Made by a program: the position numbers and the translations under genes. 42,997 nt of DNA. Source: Betaproteobacteria bacterium. Lineage in GTDB: Bacteria > Pseudomonadota > Gammaproteobacteria > Burkholderiales > SG8-41. How positions within the stretch are numbered: the stretch's first letter is position 1; each line of letters opens with the position of its first letter. The stretch is taken from NCBI GenBank assembly GCA_029863175.1, contig JAOTVX010000033.1:1-42997 (forward strand), given 5' to 3'. This document shows, one piece after another, positions 31,489-39,513 of this stretch. Under the pieces are notes generated by a model that saw only the letters and a list, made by a program, of their open reading frames with translations, had not been told where the DNA came from and made no database searches.

Positions 31489-32472
31489 ATGAAATATCGC
31501 CGGCTGGGAAAGAGCGGCCCGCAGGTGTCGGCCATAGGCATGGGGCGCGGCGCCACCCCAATCCGGTTCGGCGACCCGCTGGAAAAGGAATTCAGTTCGA
31601 CCATCGACCGCGCGCTGGACCTCGACATCAATTTTTTCGATTCCTCCGACGGCTACTGGGCCACGCGGCACGAAGTCCTGCTGGGCCGCGCCCTCAAAGG
31701 CCGGCGCAGCAAGGTTCTGATCTGCAGCAAATTCGGAAACATCGATCTCCCGGACGGCAAGAAGGCGGTCAATGGTCGGCCCGACTACATTCCCGGGGCC
31801 TGCGAGGGGAGTCTGAAGCGACTCGGCGTCGATGTAATCGACGTCTATTTTCTGCATCGTGTCGACAACTCGGTCCCGATCGAGGACACCATCGGGGCGA
31901 TGGCGAGTCTCGTCGAGCAAGGCAAGGTGCGCTGGCTCGGCATCTGCGAGGCTTCCGCGGACACGCTGCGGCGCGCGCACCGGGTGCATCCACTGGTGGC
32001 GCTGCAGACCGAATACTCGTTGTGGGCCCGCGATGTCGAGGGATCGATCCTGGCGGCGTGCCGCGAGCTGGGCATTTCTTTTATGGCGTACGCGCCGCTC
32101 GGCCGCGGGCTGCTCACCGGCCGCATCAAGACGGTGGACGACCTGCCGCCCGACGACCGTCGTCGCAGGCATCCCCGCTTCCAGCCAGAGAACCTGGCGC
32201 GGAACGCGACTTTGGTGAAGGAGCTGGAGGCGGTGGCTGCTCGCAACAAGGCGAGCGCGGCGCAGATTGCGCTTGCGTGGCTGCTGACCCAGGGCGAAGA
32301 CGTTATTCCCATCCCTGGTACCAATCACGTTCAGAATCTCGAGCAGAACGTGGCTGCCGTCGCGCTCGAATTACCGACGTCGGATGTGGAGCATTTGAGC
32401 GAGGTCTTTGCGATCGGGGCGGGCGCGGGCGAGCGCTATAACCCAAGGCTGATGGAGAAGTGGGGCATCTAA
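31489..32472 (+). CDS. Aldo/keto reductase
   Basis: The 327-residue barrel protein carries the complete catalytic tetrad: Asp51, Tyr56, Lys81 and His123 (FFDSSDGYWATRHE, CSKFG, YFLHRVD). The late IPIPGTNHVQNLEQN segment binds the NADPH phosphate. It resembles the YajO/PLP-independent AKR13-type group (QTEYSLWARDVE, AYAPLGRGLLTG). It should reduce aldehydes or ketones with NADPH. I start at ATG 31489, giving the usual MKYRRLGKSGPQVS beginning. A longer open frame upstream has no AKR sequence. Confidence 0.9.
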   Translation: MKYRRLGKSGPQVSAIGMGRGATPIRFGDPLEKEFSSTIDRALDLDINFFDSSDGYWATRHEVLLGRALKGRRSKVLICSKFGNIDLPDGKKAVNGRPDYIPGACEGSLKRLGVDVIDVYFLHRVDNSVPIEDTIGAMASLVEQGKVRWLGICEASADTLRRAHRVHPLVALQTEYSLWARDVEGSILAACRELGISFMAYAPLGRGLLTGRIKTVDDLPPDDRRRRHPRFQPENLARNATLVKELEAVAARNKASAAQIALAWLLTQGEDVIPIPGTNHVQNLEQNVAAVALELPTSDVEHLSEVFAIGAGAGERYNPRLMEKWGI

Positions 32473-32477
32473 TTGCT

Positions 32478-32512
32478 GTGACGGGTGACGGGTGACGGGT
32501 GACGGGTGACGA
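32478..32512 (+). repeat. Tandem GTGACGG heptamer array
   Basis: Four exact copies of GTGACGG followed by GTGACGA lie six bases after the aldo/keto reductase stop. This is the same GTGAYRR heptamer family as at 3009-3050, 28078-28112 and 33704-33790, and is likely to vary in copy number. Confidence 0.85.
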
Positions 32513-32542
32513 AGTAATGCGTTGAAGTTGAGAGGCGAGGAG

Positions 32543-33703
32543 ATGGAGAAGAAAAGCAGCAGGAAGACGACGGCGCGGTCGAAGGGCAAGGCGCGGGCGC
32601 CGCAGTACCCGCGTATTGACGAGCGGGCCGCGGCGAATTTCGTTTCGTTGCAGGAAATCGTGCATGCCGCGCGGCGTAATCTTCCCCGGGCGCTGTGGGA
32701 TCACCTTTCCGGTGGTTCGGATTCGGAAACCACCCTGGCCCGCAACCGGCAAGCGCTGGACAGCCTGGCGCTGCGACAACGCGTGCTGGTGGACGTGCGG
32801 GAGATCGATATCACCACGACGCTGCTCGGAAAGAAGCTTGCCAGCCCGGTGTTCCTGGCCCCGGTCGGCGGGTTTGTCGGCTTCGCGCATCCCGAGGGCG
32901 CGCGCAATGTGGCGCGGGCCGCGGTTGCTCACGGCACCACGGCCTTCATCAGCACGGCCGCGAAGCCGGGCCTCGAGGCGGCCGCTGAGGCGGTCAAGGA
33001 GCCGCTCATCTTCCAGCTCTATGTGCGCGCCGACCGCAAGTGGGTCGAAGACATTCTTGATCGCGCGAAAGCAGCCGGCTACCGGGCGCTGTGCGTGTGC
33101 GTTGACCGGAATTACTATGGCCGCCGCGAGCGCGACATCATCAGCCGCGCCAACGTGCGCGAGGGTTTCGGCGACCCGAAGTTCCAGATGGGTCTCACAT
33201 GGAAGGACATGATCTGGATGAAGCAGCGCATGGGTGCGCCGCTCATATTGAAGGGCATCGCGACGGCCGAGGATGCGCGCCTTGCCGTGGAGCACGGCGC
33301 CGACGTCGTCTATGTTTCCAATCATGGCGGGCGGCAGCTCGACCACGGGCAGGGCACCATTGAGGTCCTGCCGGAAGTGGTCGACGCCGTGGGCGGCCGT
33401 GCCGAGATTCTGTTCGATGGTGGGATCCTTCGCGGCACCGACGTCGTGAAAGCGCTCGCGCTCGGCGCGCGCGCAGTGGGCGTGGGCAAGCTCCTCGGCT
33501 GGGCGCTCGGCGCAGCGGGTGAGGCGGGCTTGAAGCGCATGCTCGAGCTGATGGACGTGGAAATCCGCACGGCGCTGGGGTTGATGGGGGTTACCTCTCT
33601 CGACCAGCTTAATCCGTCGTGGGTGCGGCCGGCTCGGCCGGTGCGGCCCGCGGCCCAGACCAACGCCTATCCATGGTTCGCGGAGCAACTAAAGAAGAGG
33701 TGA
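32543..33703 (+). CDS. FMN-dependent alpha-hydroxy acid oxidase/dehydrogenase
   Basis: The 386-residue protein belongs to the lactate/glycolate oxidase family. The catalytic His261 and Arg264 (SNHGGRQLD), flavin-contacting Lys237 (LILKGIA), Tyr160 (FQLYVRADR) and an Arg at 194-195 (YYGRRERDI) are present. The conserved substrate Tyr of the D-Y segment (Tyr24 in plant glycolate oxidase) is replaced by His54 (LWDHLSGGSDSETT). It should oxidise an L-2-hydroxy acid to a 2-oxoacid, which could feed the neighbouring dehydrogenase complex. The basic N-terminal extension (KKSSRKTTARSKGK) is unusual. Start ATG 32543 has GAGG upstream; a TTG at 32522 is less likely. Confidence 0.88.
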   Translation: MEKKSSRKTTARSKGKARAPQYPRIDERAAANFVSLQEIVHAARRNLPRALWDHLSGGSDSETTLARNRQALDSLALRQRVLVDVREIDITTTLLGKKLASPVFLAPVGGFVGFAHPEGARNVARAAVAHGTTAFISTAAKPGLEAAAEAVKEPLIFQLYVRADRKWVEDILDRAKAAGYRALCVCVDRNYYGRRERDIISRANVREGFGDPKFQMGLTWKDMIWMKQRMGAPLILKGIATAEDARLAVEHGADVVYVSNHGGRQLDHGQGTIEVLPEVVDAVGGRAEILFDGGILRGTDVVKALALGARAVGVGKLLGWALGAAGEAGLKRMLELMDVEIRTALGLMGVTSLDQLNPSWVRPARPVRPAAQTNAYPWFAEQLKKR

Positions 33704-33790
33704 TGAGTACTGGTGATGCGTCGGACAAGGCGCTTTTTCATCACCATTTCTCATCACCATCAATCATCACCAGTATTCATCATCATTTTT
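33704..33790. repeat. Inverted GTGAT/ATCAC repeat in the spacer
   Basis: GATGAGTACTGGTGATGCG at the left is answered by ATCACCATTTCTCATCACC and further ATCAC units at the right, so the spacer can fold on itself. Another member of the GTGAYRR family. Confidence 0.6.
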
Positions 33791-33812
33791 TGCACAATTG
33801 GGGGCAGCAGAA

Positions 33813-35000
33813 ATGAAAACGCGAGAAATCCCGCTGAGGCTGGCACCCAGATTGAAGGCGATCATGGCGCAGGAGTATCCGCGTTTCTCCGACGCGGAAT
33901 ATGCGCGCCGGCACAAGGCGCTGGCGGCGGCGATGCAGGAGGCGGGGGCGGACACGCTGCTGGTCGTCACCGAGAACCGCTCCGGCAACGCGCCACAGTG
34001 GGTGACAGGCTGGCCCGGCACGGTCGAGGCCTACGTCGTATTTCGGCCCGGCGAGAAGATGTGGATGACCGTGGAGTGGGTCAACCACTATCCCCTGGCG
34101 GAGAAGATGTGCGCCCACATGGATGTGGTGTGGGGCGAGCACCGCGGGCCGGAGAAGCTGCTCGCGGAGCTGAAGCACCGCGGCGCAAAGCGCGTCGCGG
34201 TGATCGGGCCGCTGCGGGTTGCCCGGTACCGGGCGCTGGAGCAGCACTTCGAGATGATCTCGCTCGGCGCGAAGTACATCCGCATGCGCATGGTGAAGTC
34301 GGAGGAGGAGCTCGACTGGATTCGCATCGGCGCGGCGATGTCCGACGCGGGGCTTGCGGCGCTGCTGGCGGGCACGAAGCCGGGGCTCACCGAGCGCGAG
34401 CTGGGGGCGATCGTCGAGAGCGCGTACATCAAGCACGGCGGCACGACGATGATCCATTACATCGGCGTGACGTCCATGAAGAAGCCCCATATCTACGTGC
34501 CGCCGCAGCACCACTCGCCGCGCAAGGTGAAAAAGGGCGACATGGCGTTCTGCGAGCTATCGGCCTATTGGTGGGACTACGCGGGCCAGGTGCTGCGCAC
34601 GTTCACGGTGGGCGCGGACGCGACACCGCTCTACCGCGACCTGTACGAGACGGCGGAAGCGGCGTTCGACGCAGTGACGAAGGTCGCGCGCCATGGCACG
34701 ACGATGCAGGAGATTGTGGACGCAACCGGCGTGATCGAGAAAAACGGCTTCACGATCTGCGACGACCTGATGCACGGCTTCGGTGGCGGCTACTTCCAGC
34801 CGATCATCGGCTCGAAGAGCCGGCCGGCGGGGCCGCTGCCAGACATGACGCTGGAAGAGAACATGACGGTGGTTGTCCAGCCCAATGTCATCACTCGTGA
34901 CCAGAGCGCGGGGGTGCAAGTCGGCGAACTGATCCGGGTGACGCGCACCGGCTTCGAGCGCCTGCACAAGGCGAAGCGGGGGTTGTTTCGCGTCGGCTAA
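33813..35000 (+). CDS. M24 (pita-bread) family protein lacking canonical metal ligands
   Basis: The 395-residue protein has a creatinase-like N-domain (about 20-155) and an M24 catalytic fold, but the five metal ligand positions read Glu248, Gln259, His321, Gln356 and Glu372 (FCELSAYWWDYAGQVLRTF; LMHGFGGG; VVVQPNVI; VQVGELI). A dinuclear metal centre is thus unlikely. The M24 family includes metal-free enzymes such as creatinase, so a metal-free C-N hydrolase or other hydrolytic role on a small molecule is more plausible than peptidase activity. Start ATG 33813 follows a G-rich but imperfect ribosome binding site. The last codons and downstream region are duplicated at 37341-37893. Confidence 0.8.
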   Translation: MKTREIPLRLAPRLKAIMAQEYPRFSDAEYARRHKALAAAMQEAGADTLLVVTENRSGNAPQWVTGWPGTVEAYVVFRPGEKMWMTVEWVNHYPLAEKMCAHMDVVWGEHRGPEKLLAELKHRGAKRVAVIGPLRVARYRALEQHFEMISLGAKYIRMRMVKSEEELDWIRIGAAMSDAGLAALLAGTKPGLTERELGAIVESAYIKHGGTTMIHYIGVTSMKKPHIYVPPQHHSPRKVKKGDMAFCELSAYWWDYAGQVLRTFTVGADATPLYRDLYETAEAAFDAVTKVARHGTTMQEIVDATGVIEKNGFTICDDLMHGFGGGYFQPIIGSKSRPAGPLPDMTLEENMTVVVQPNVITRDQSAGVQVGELIRVTRTGFERLHKAKRGLFRVG

Positions 35001-35310
35001 AGCAATACTGAACCGCCAAGACGCCAAGACCGCCAAGAAAACAAAATGGAACCGCAGATAAACGCGGATAAAGTCAAAAGCGATCAGCCACAGAGATCAC
35101 AGAGAACACAGAGCGGAGGAGAATTACGAGTCAATTTCCTCATCCCTTCCCCTTCTCCCGAATGGAGAAGGGGAAGCTCGAGCCCCCCCTCTCAGCTTGG
35201 GAGAGGGGGGGGTGAGGATGGGCGCCAAGGAAAATAACAGCCTTACCGCAAAGGCCGCAAAGGCCGCGAAGGATTACCAATAAGAACCGAGAGCCTCAGC
35301 AGATCCACTT
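35001..35310 (+). repeat. Repeat block R1 (copy 1 of a duplicated segment)
   Basis: Contains CGCCAAGACGCCAAGACCGCC, CGCAGATAAACGCGGATAAAG and CACAGAGATCACAGAGAACA units. A two-hairpin CATCCC...GGATG mini-element lies at about 35150-35221 (stems CCCCTTCTCC/GGAGAAGGGG and CCCCCCCTCTC/GAGAGGGGGGG). Apart from two length differences it is almost identical to 37400-37893. An inverted relative lies at about 41073-41260. Confidence 0.85.
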
Positions 35311-35453
35311 ACCAGTTACAGGTCACCGGTCACTGCTCTTGGAAGGACGCGAAGGCAACGCCAAGTCTGGTATTCACGAAGTGCCCGTGGGATCACAGGC
35401 GTCTATTAACTTCCACTTAGACGCACGCTTTTTTGCTCAAAAAACATGCCTCT

Positions 35454-35489
35454 AAGCGCTCAATACCCCTCGTATTGAGCGCTTTATTT
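35454..35489 (+). terminator. Strong intrinsic terminator
   Basis: A perfect 13-bp stem (AAGCGCTCAATAC and GTATTGAGCGCTT) with a five-base loop is followed by TATTTTT. It would end transcripts coming from the M24 gene before the flavoprotein gene. The region 35311-35453 shows no gene. Confidence 0.85.
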
Positions 35490-35492
35490 TTC

Positions 35493-35523
35493 CGCATCAA
35501 TATGTTGCGCAGGTCCGACCCGG
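35493..35523. repeat. Left member of a 30-bp inverted repeat pair
   Basis: Contains TTGCGCAGGTCCGACCCGG preceded by CGCATCAA and four bases. The exact inverse, with only those four bases different, is at 37904-37934. The pair brackets the flavoprotein gene and repeat block R2. Confidence 0.85.
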
Positions 35524-35610
35524 AAACTCAGTAGACTCTTTCAAGTCCGAAATCGCCAAGGATGCGAAAGTGGCGAAGGACGCTGGATCGCGGGCGGACC
35601 GAGGTGGAAC

Positions 35611-37281
35611 ATGAATTTCTCCGAGGACCATGATGTCATCGTGATCGGCGCCGGCGCGGGCGGCATGACCGCGGCGTGCGTCGCGGCGGCCGAGGGGCTT
35701 GCGACGCTGCTCATCGAGAAGGCCGATCGCGTCGGCGGAACGACTTCTGTCTCGGGAGGCATGGTGTGGGTCCCCGCCAACGCGAAGATGCGCGCTGCGG
35801 GACTCGCAGATTCGCTCGAGCAGGCCCGGTGCTATCTGAGCCACACGGTTCCCGGCGACTTCAACCGCGAGCTGCGCGAGGTCTTCCTCGCACGCGCGCC
35901 CGAGGCGATCCAGTACCTCGAAACGCGCACGGCGCTCGCCTTGAAGCCCGTGACGTTCTATCCGGACTACTACCCGGATCTGCCCGGCGCGACCCTCGGC
36001 GGGCGGGTGCTGGAACCAGTCCCGTTCGACGGACGCGAGCTCGGGCGCCATTTCGGCCTGCTGCGCCCGCCGTTGCCCGAGTTCATGCTGTTCGGCGGCA
36101 TGATGGTCGACCGCGCCGACATCCCGCATTTCCGCAAGGCGTGGCGCTCGCTTTCTTCGGCGCTGCGGGTCGCGCGCGTCGTAGCGCGCCATGCGCGCGA
36201 TCGCCTGTCCTTCGAGCGCGGCGCGCATCTCGTGCTGGGCAACGCATTGGCGGCGCGCCTGCTCAAGTCGGTCGTGACACTCGACGTGAAGCTGCGCACG
36301 TCGACGCAGGTCGCGTTGCTCGCGATGGAGGGAAGACGCGTTGCCGGTGTCACGCTCGCCGACGGCACCCACCTGCGCGCGCGGCGCGGGGTCGTCCTGG
36401 CGGCCGGTGGATTTTCGTACGACACCGAGCTGCGCTCCCGCTACCTGCCTGCCGAAACCGGACCGTCGTCCGCGGCCTGCCCGACGAATTCGGGCGATGG
36501 GCTGCGGTTTGGCCTCGCAGCGGGTGGCCGCATGGTCGAGGAGAACACGAACAACGCGTATTGGACACCGGTTTCGCGCTTCCAGCGCGCGGATGGGACT
36601 CCGGCGGTCTATCCCCACACGGTCACCGATCGCGGCAAGCCCGGCTTTATAGCGGTTGACCGTCGTGGGCAACGCTTCACCAACGAAGCCGTCTCGTACC
36701 ACGAGTTCGTCCAGGCCATGTTCCGGGCGCATGCGATTCCGGCCTTTCTGATTTGCGACCGGGCCAGCTTGTGGAAGTACGGCCTGGGGGCGGCGAAACC
36801 GTTCACGGCGTCTCTCGGCGCGTATACGGCAAGCGGCTACCTCGCGCGGGGATCTTCGGTTCGCGCACTGGCCGAGGCGCTCGGCATCGACCCGGCGGCA
36901 CTGGAGGCGACCGTGATGCGCTACAACGAGGATGCGCGCACGGGCGTCGACCAGGTGTTCCGCAAGGGCAGCAACGCATACGGGAAATACCTCGGTGACG
37001 GCGACCACAAGCCCAATCCCTGTGTGGCGCCGCTCGAGCGTGCCCCGTTCTACGCGGTTGCCCTGTACCCCGGCGATCTCGGCACGTCGGCAGGGCTGCG
37101 CACGAATGCGCACGCGCAGGTGCTCGACGCCGCCGGCGCACCGATCGCCGGGCTCTATGCCTGCGGCAACGACATGAGCTCGATCATGAACGGCGGGTAC
37201 CCGGGACCGGGCATCACGCTGGGGCCGGCGTTGACGTTCGGCTATGTCGCAGGCCGGCACCTCGCGCGCGCAGAGGATTGA
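35611..37281 (+). CDS. FAD-dependent oxidoreductase, 3-ketosteroid delta1-dehydrogenase (KstD)-like
   Basis: The 556-residue flavoprotein opens with the FAD-binding VIGAGAGGMTAACVAAAEG (11-29) and Glu36, followed by GGTTSVSGGMVW, and closes with MNGGYPGPGITLGPALTFGYVAGRHL. In that end block Tyr530 and Gly534 correspond to the catalytic Tyr487/Gly491 pair of KstD, and the YPHTVTDRGKPG segment lies where KstD has its other tyrosine. Such enzymes remove hydrogens from the carbon next to a ring ketone. Similar flavoproteins act on non-steroid ketones or reduce fumarate-like substrates, so steroid use is not established; no other steroid genes are seen. GAGGTGG precedes the ATG. The gene is enclosed by inverted repeats. 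Confidence 0.85.
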   Translation: MNFSEDHDVIVIGAGAGGMTAACVAAAEGLATLLIEKADRVGGTTSVSGGMVWVPANAKMRAAGLADSLEQARCYLSHTVPGDFNRELREVFLARAPEAIQYLETRTALALKPVTFYPDYYPDLPGATLGGRVLEPVPFDGRELGRHFGLLRPPLPEFMLFGGMMVDRADIPHFRKAWRSLSSALRVARVVARHARDRLSFERGAHLVLGNALAARLLKSVVTLDVKLRTSTQVALLAMEGRRVAGVTLADGTHLRARRGVVLAAGGFSYDTELRSRYLPAETGPSSAACPTNSGDGLRFGLAAGGRMVEENTNNAYWTPVSRFQRADGTPAVYPHTVTDRGKPGFIAVDRRGQRFTNEAVSYHEFVQAMFRAHAIPAFLICDRASLWKYGLGAAKPFTASLGAYTASGYLARGSSVRALAEALGIDPAALEATVMRYNEDARTGVDQVFRKGSNAYGKYLGDGDHKPNPCVAPLERAPFYAVALYPGDLGTSAGLRTNAHAQVLDAAGAPIAGLYACGNDMSSIMNGGYPGPGITLGPALTFGYVAGRHLARAED

Positions 37282-37323
37282 AAAAGGGGCCAGGCTCGAG
37301 CAGAAAAAGGGGCCAGGCTCGAG
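37281..37323 (+). repeat. Doublet of the AAAGGGGCCAGGCTCGAG unit
   Basis: Two identical 20-bp units at 37281-37300 and 37304-37323, period 23. The unit matches one arm of the palindrome at 431-490 and starts directly at the flavoprotein stop codon. It is a REP-type half-palindrome. Confidence 0.85.
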
Positions 37324-37340
37324 GGTCGTCTCTTTGATTG

Positions 37341-37402
37341 TTACCAGCACCGGCTTCGAGCGGCTGCATCGGGCGAAGCGGGGGTTGTTTCGCGTCGGCT
37401 AA
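37341..37402 (+). pseudogene. 3'-end fragment of an M24 family gene
   Basis: This stretch encodes TSTGFERLHRAKRGLFRVG and a stop, matching the C-terminus of the M24 protein ending at 35000 (TRTGFERLHKAKRGLFRVG). Differences include silent ones, so it is not a very recent copy of that gene. Upstream of it the M24 homology ends abruptly and REP-type units begin. It shows that a longer segment, gene plus downstream repeats, was once duplicated. Confidence 0.8.
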
Positions 37403-37893
37403 AGCAATACTGAACCGCCAAGACGCCAAGACCGCCAAGAAAAGCAAAATGGAACCGCAGATAAACGCCAGCCCTCACTCCTTCCCTCTCTCCAAAAGGG
37501 AGAGGGGAAGCAATTGCCACCCTTCTCCCTTCGGGGGAAGGGTCGGGGATGGGGGATTGAACGCGGATAAAGTCAAAAGCGATCAGCCACAGAGATCACA
37601 GAGAACACAGAGCGGAGGAGAATTACGAGTCAATTTCCTTAACCCTCAACCCTCATCCCTGTTCTTACGACGGGTCGCCAAGGACGCGAGGGCCGCAATG
37701 GAAAAGAAAAGCTTCACCGCCAAGGCCGCCATCCCCTCATCCCTTCCCCTTCTCCCGAATGGAGAAGGGGAAGCTCGAGCCTTCTCTCAGCTTGGGAGAG
37801 GGGTGGGGGTGAGGATGGGCGCCAAGGAAAATAACAGCCTTATCGCAAAGGCCGCAAAGGATTACCAATAGAACCGAGAGCCTGAGCAGATCG
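37403..37893 (+). repeat. Repeat block R2 (copy 2 of the duplicated segment)
   Basis: Matches R1 (35001-35310) almost base for base, but carries two extra pieces: 37469-37559 (see separate entry) and about 37641-37737. The second extra piece contains CGCCAAGGACGCGAGGGCCGC units and may have been lost from R1 by recombination between short CCT repeats, or gained here. Confidence 0.85.
37464..37564. mobile_element. 91-bp non-coding mini-element with 5-bp target duplication
   Basis: The element occupies 37469-37559 and is flanked by AACGC on both sides (37464-37468, 37560-37564). The uninterrupted site with a single AACGC is present in R1 at 35061-35065. The element has imperfect inverted ends (CAGCCCTCACTCC; CAATCCCCCATCC when reversed) and two hairpins (TCTCTCC/GGGAGAG and CCCTTCTCCC/GGGGGAAGGG). 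It encodes nothing and belongs to the same family as the two-hairpin units in R1, R2 and at 28122-28166. It behaves as a MITE. Confidence 0.75.
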
Positions 37894-37903
37894 GCGGGTC
37901 GGC

Positions 37904-37934
37904 CCGGGTCGGACCTGCGCAATGCGTTGATGCG
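37904..37934. repeat. Right member of the 30-bp inverted repeat pair
   Basis: CCGGGTCGGACCTGCGCAA followed by four bases and TTGATGCG, the inverse of 35493-35523. No gene is seen between here and 38085; that stretch contains more repeat-derived sequence. Confidence 0.85.
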
Positions 37935-38085
37935 CAAGAACAACATGCCTGATATCGTGGGAATTTTACGCTTAGAACTGAATTTTCGGGCGCCAAAGTG
38001 CGCGTCTAAGCGACAATCTAGTTGGAAGCCTGTAATTCCAAACGTGTTTCCTGTATACCCCCTTGGCGTTGTCTTCGCGTCCTTT

Positions 38086-39513
38086 ATGTCCTTAGAGACT
38101 CATCGTAAGACATCTTTTGCGGCCGTACTGGGGGGGTCATCCCTCATCCCTCGGGAGCCCATCACCCGCGCCAGCAGTGTTTCGATACTGCTGGCACTCG
38201 TGCTCGCGGGCGCTGCATCTGCCGCCCAGCCGCAGGCCGAAAGCCGCGACATGCGGCTCGTGGGTTTTCACGGCTTGAGCGGCCGCGGCGCCTATCAGCC
38301 GGTGATCCACGAGCAGAGCGGGCGCTGGATCGCCTATGTCGGCCATCACGGCGGTGTGCAACTCAATCCGCAGACCGGCGGGATGGAACCGAATGGCACC
38401 TCGATTCTCGACGTCACCGACCCGAGGAATCCGAAGTACCTTTCTCACGTTCCGGTCGGAACGGGCAGCGGTGCGCAGATGGTGCGCATATGCAACGGCA
38501 AGGACTTACCAAACGGCGACGGGCGCAAGGTGTACATGCTGCGCTCTTCGGGCCATTCCAGTCATGAGGTCTGGGACGTCACGGTGCCGCAAGAGCCCGT
38601 GTTTCTCGTTACAGTCGCAAAGGACCTGAATGGGACGCACAAAAGCTGGTGGGAATGCGACACCGGCATCGCGTACCTCGTTTCGGGCGTGCGGGGATGG
38701 CGCACGCACCGCATGACCCAGGTCTATGATCTTGCGAATCCGGCCAAGCCGGTGTTCATCCGAAATTTCGGCCTGCCGGGGCAGCAGCCTGGCGCGAAGG
38801 GGCCGGTGCCGACGGGGCTGCATGGGGCAATCTCCACCGGCCCGCGCGGTAACCGCGTCTATTTCGGCCATGGCACCAACAGTGATGGCATCCTTCGGAT
38901 CGTCGATCGCGAGAAGCTCCTGAGGGGACCGAGAGAGCCTACGCGGGAGAACCTGCTTTACCCCGAGGTCGGCCGGTTCCGGCTGCCGGTTGATTACGGG
39001 GCGCACACGGTCTTTCCGGTCATAGGCGTAAAGACGGCAGACCCGGCGACGGGAAAGCCGAGCACGCGCGACTTCGTTGTCGTTACCAATGAGGCCTTGC
39101 AGGAAGGCTGCGCGGGTCCGCGCCAGCAGGTGTGGATAGTGAACGTGACCGCAGAATCGCGCCCGATTGCCGTCGCGCAGTGGACAGTGAATGAGAACGG
39201 TAGCGATTACTGCGCGCGCGGCGGCCGCGTCGGCTCACACTCGTCACACGAGAATTTCACGCCGATCTACTACGGGCGAGTCATGTTCATCGCGCACTTC
39301 AACGCCGGCGTGCGCGCGGTGGATATCCGGAACCCTTACCGTCCGCGGGAAATCGCCTATTACGTTCCGGCGGCGGATAGCAGGGGCGTGGTGGCGACCA
39401 ACAACGTAGAGGTTGACGACCGAGGTTACATCTACATTGTCGACCGGGGCAGCCTCGGCCTGCACATCCTCGAGCTGACGGGAGAGGCGCGTGGCGCTGC
39501 GAATTTAAAATAG
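38086..39513 (+). CDS. Secreted LVIVD-repeat (beta-propeller-like) protein
   Basis: The protein has a signal-type segment (SILLALVLAGAASA, cleavage before AQPQ) and then repeated blade-like units such as GTSILDVTDPRNPKYLSHV, HEVWDVTVPQEPVFLVTV, TQVYDLANPAKPVFIRNF and AVDIRNPYRPREIAYYV. These are typical of LVIVD-repeat proteins, which probably fold as beta-propellers in the periplasm or at the surface; no enzymatic role is established for them. About 475 residues from ATG 38086. The true start is uncertain: the 5' end runs through intergenic repeat sequence (CTTCGCGTCCTTTATGTCC, TCATCCCTCATCCCT), no ribosome binding site is clear, and the open frame extends upstream to 37927. Confidence 0.75.
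   Translation: MSLETHRKTSFAAVLGGSSLIPREPITRASSVSILLALVLAGAASAAQPQAESRDMRLVGFHGLSGRGAYQPVIHEQSGRWIAYVGHHGGVQLNPQTGGMEPNGTSILDVTDPRNPKYLSHVPVGTGSGAQMVRICNGKDLPNGDGRKVYMLRSSGHSSHEVWDVTVPQEPVFLVTVAKDLNGTHKSWWECDTGIAYLVSGVRGWRTHRMTQVYDLANPAKPVFIRNFGLPGQQPGAKGPVPTGLHGAISTGPRGNRVYFGHGTNSDGILRIVDREKLLRGPREPTRENLLYPEVGRFRLPVDYGAHTVFPVIGVKTADPATGKPSTRDFVVVTNEALQEGCAGPRQQVWIVNVTAESRPIAVAQWTVNENGSDYCARGGRVGSHSSHENFTPIYYGRVMFIAHFNAGVRAVDIRNPYRPREIAYYVPAADSRGVVATNNVEVDDRGYIYIVDRGSLGLHILELTGEARGAANLK

Noticed and set aside
32478..32512. CRISPR-like array of short repeats
   Set aside because: Units are seven bases with no spacers and no cas genes; this is a simple tandem repeat.
35497..37350. Long minus-strand open frame (617 codons) opposite the flavoprotein gene
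   Set aside because: Arginine-rich antisense shadow of a well-supported FAD enzyme; no domain of its own. Similar long shadows opposite the GGDEF/EAL gene (3340-4980 plus), the M24 gene (24535-25752 minus), E1-beta (26930-28096 minus) and the hydroxyacid oxidase (32303-33688 minus) were dropped for the same reason.
35001..37934. Complete composite transposon around the flavoprotein gene
   Set aside because: There is no transposase, and the direct (R1/R2) and inverted (30-bp) repeats do not form matching ends with target duplications.
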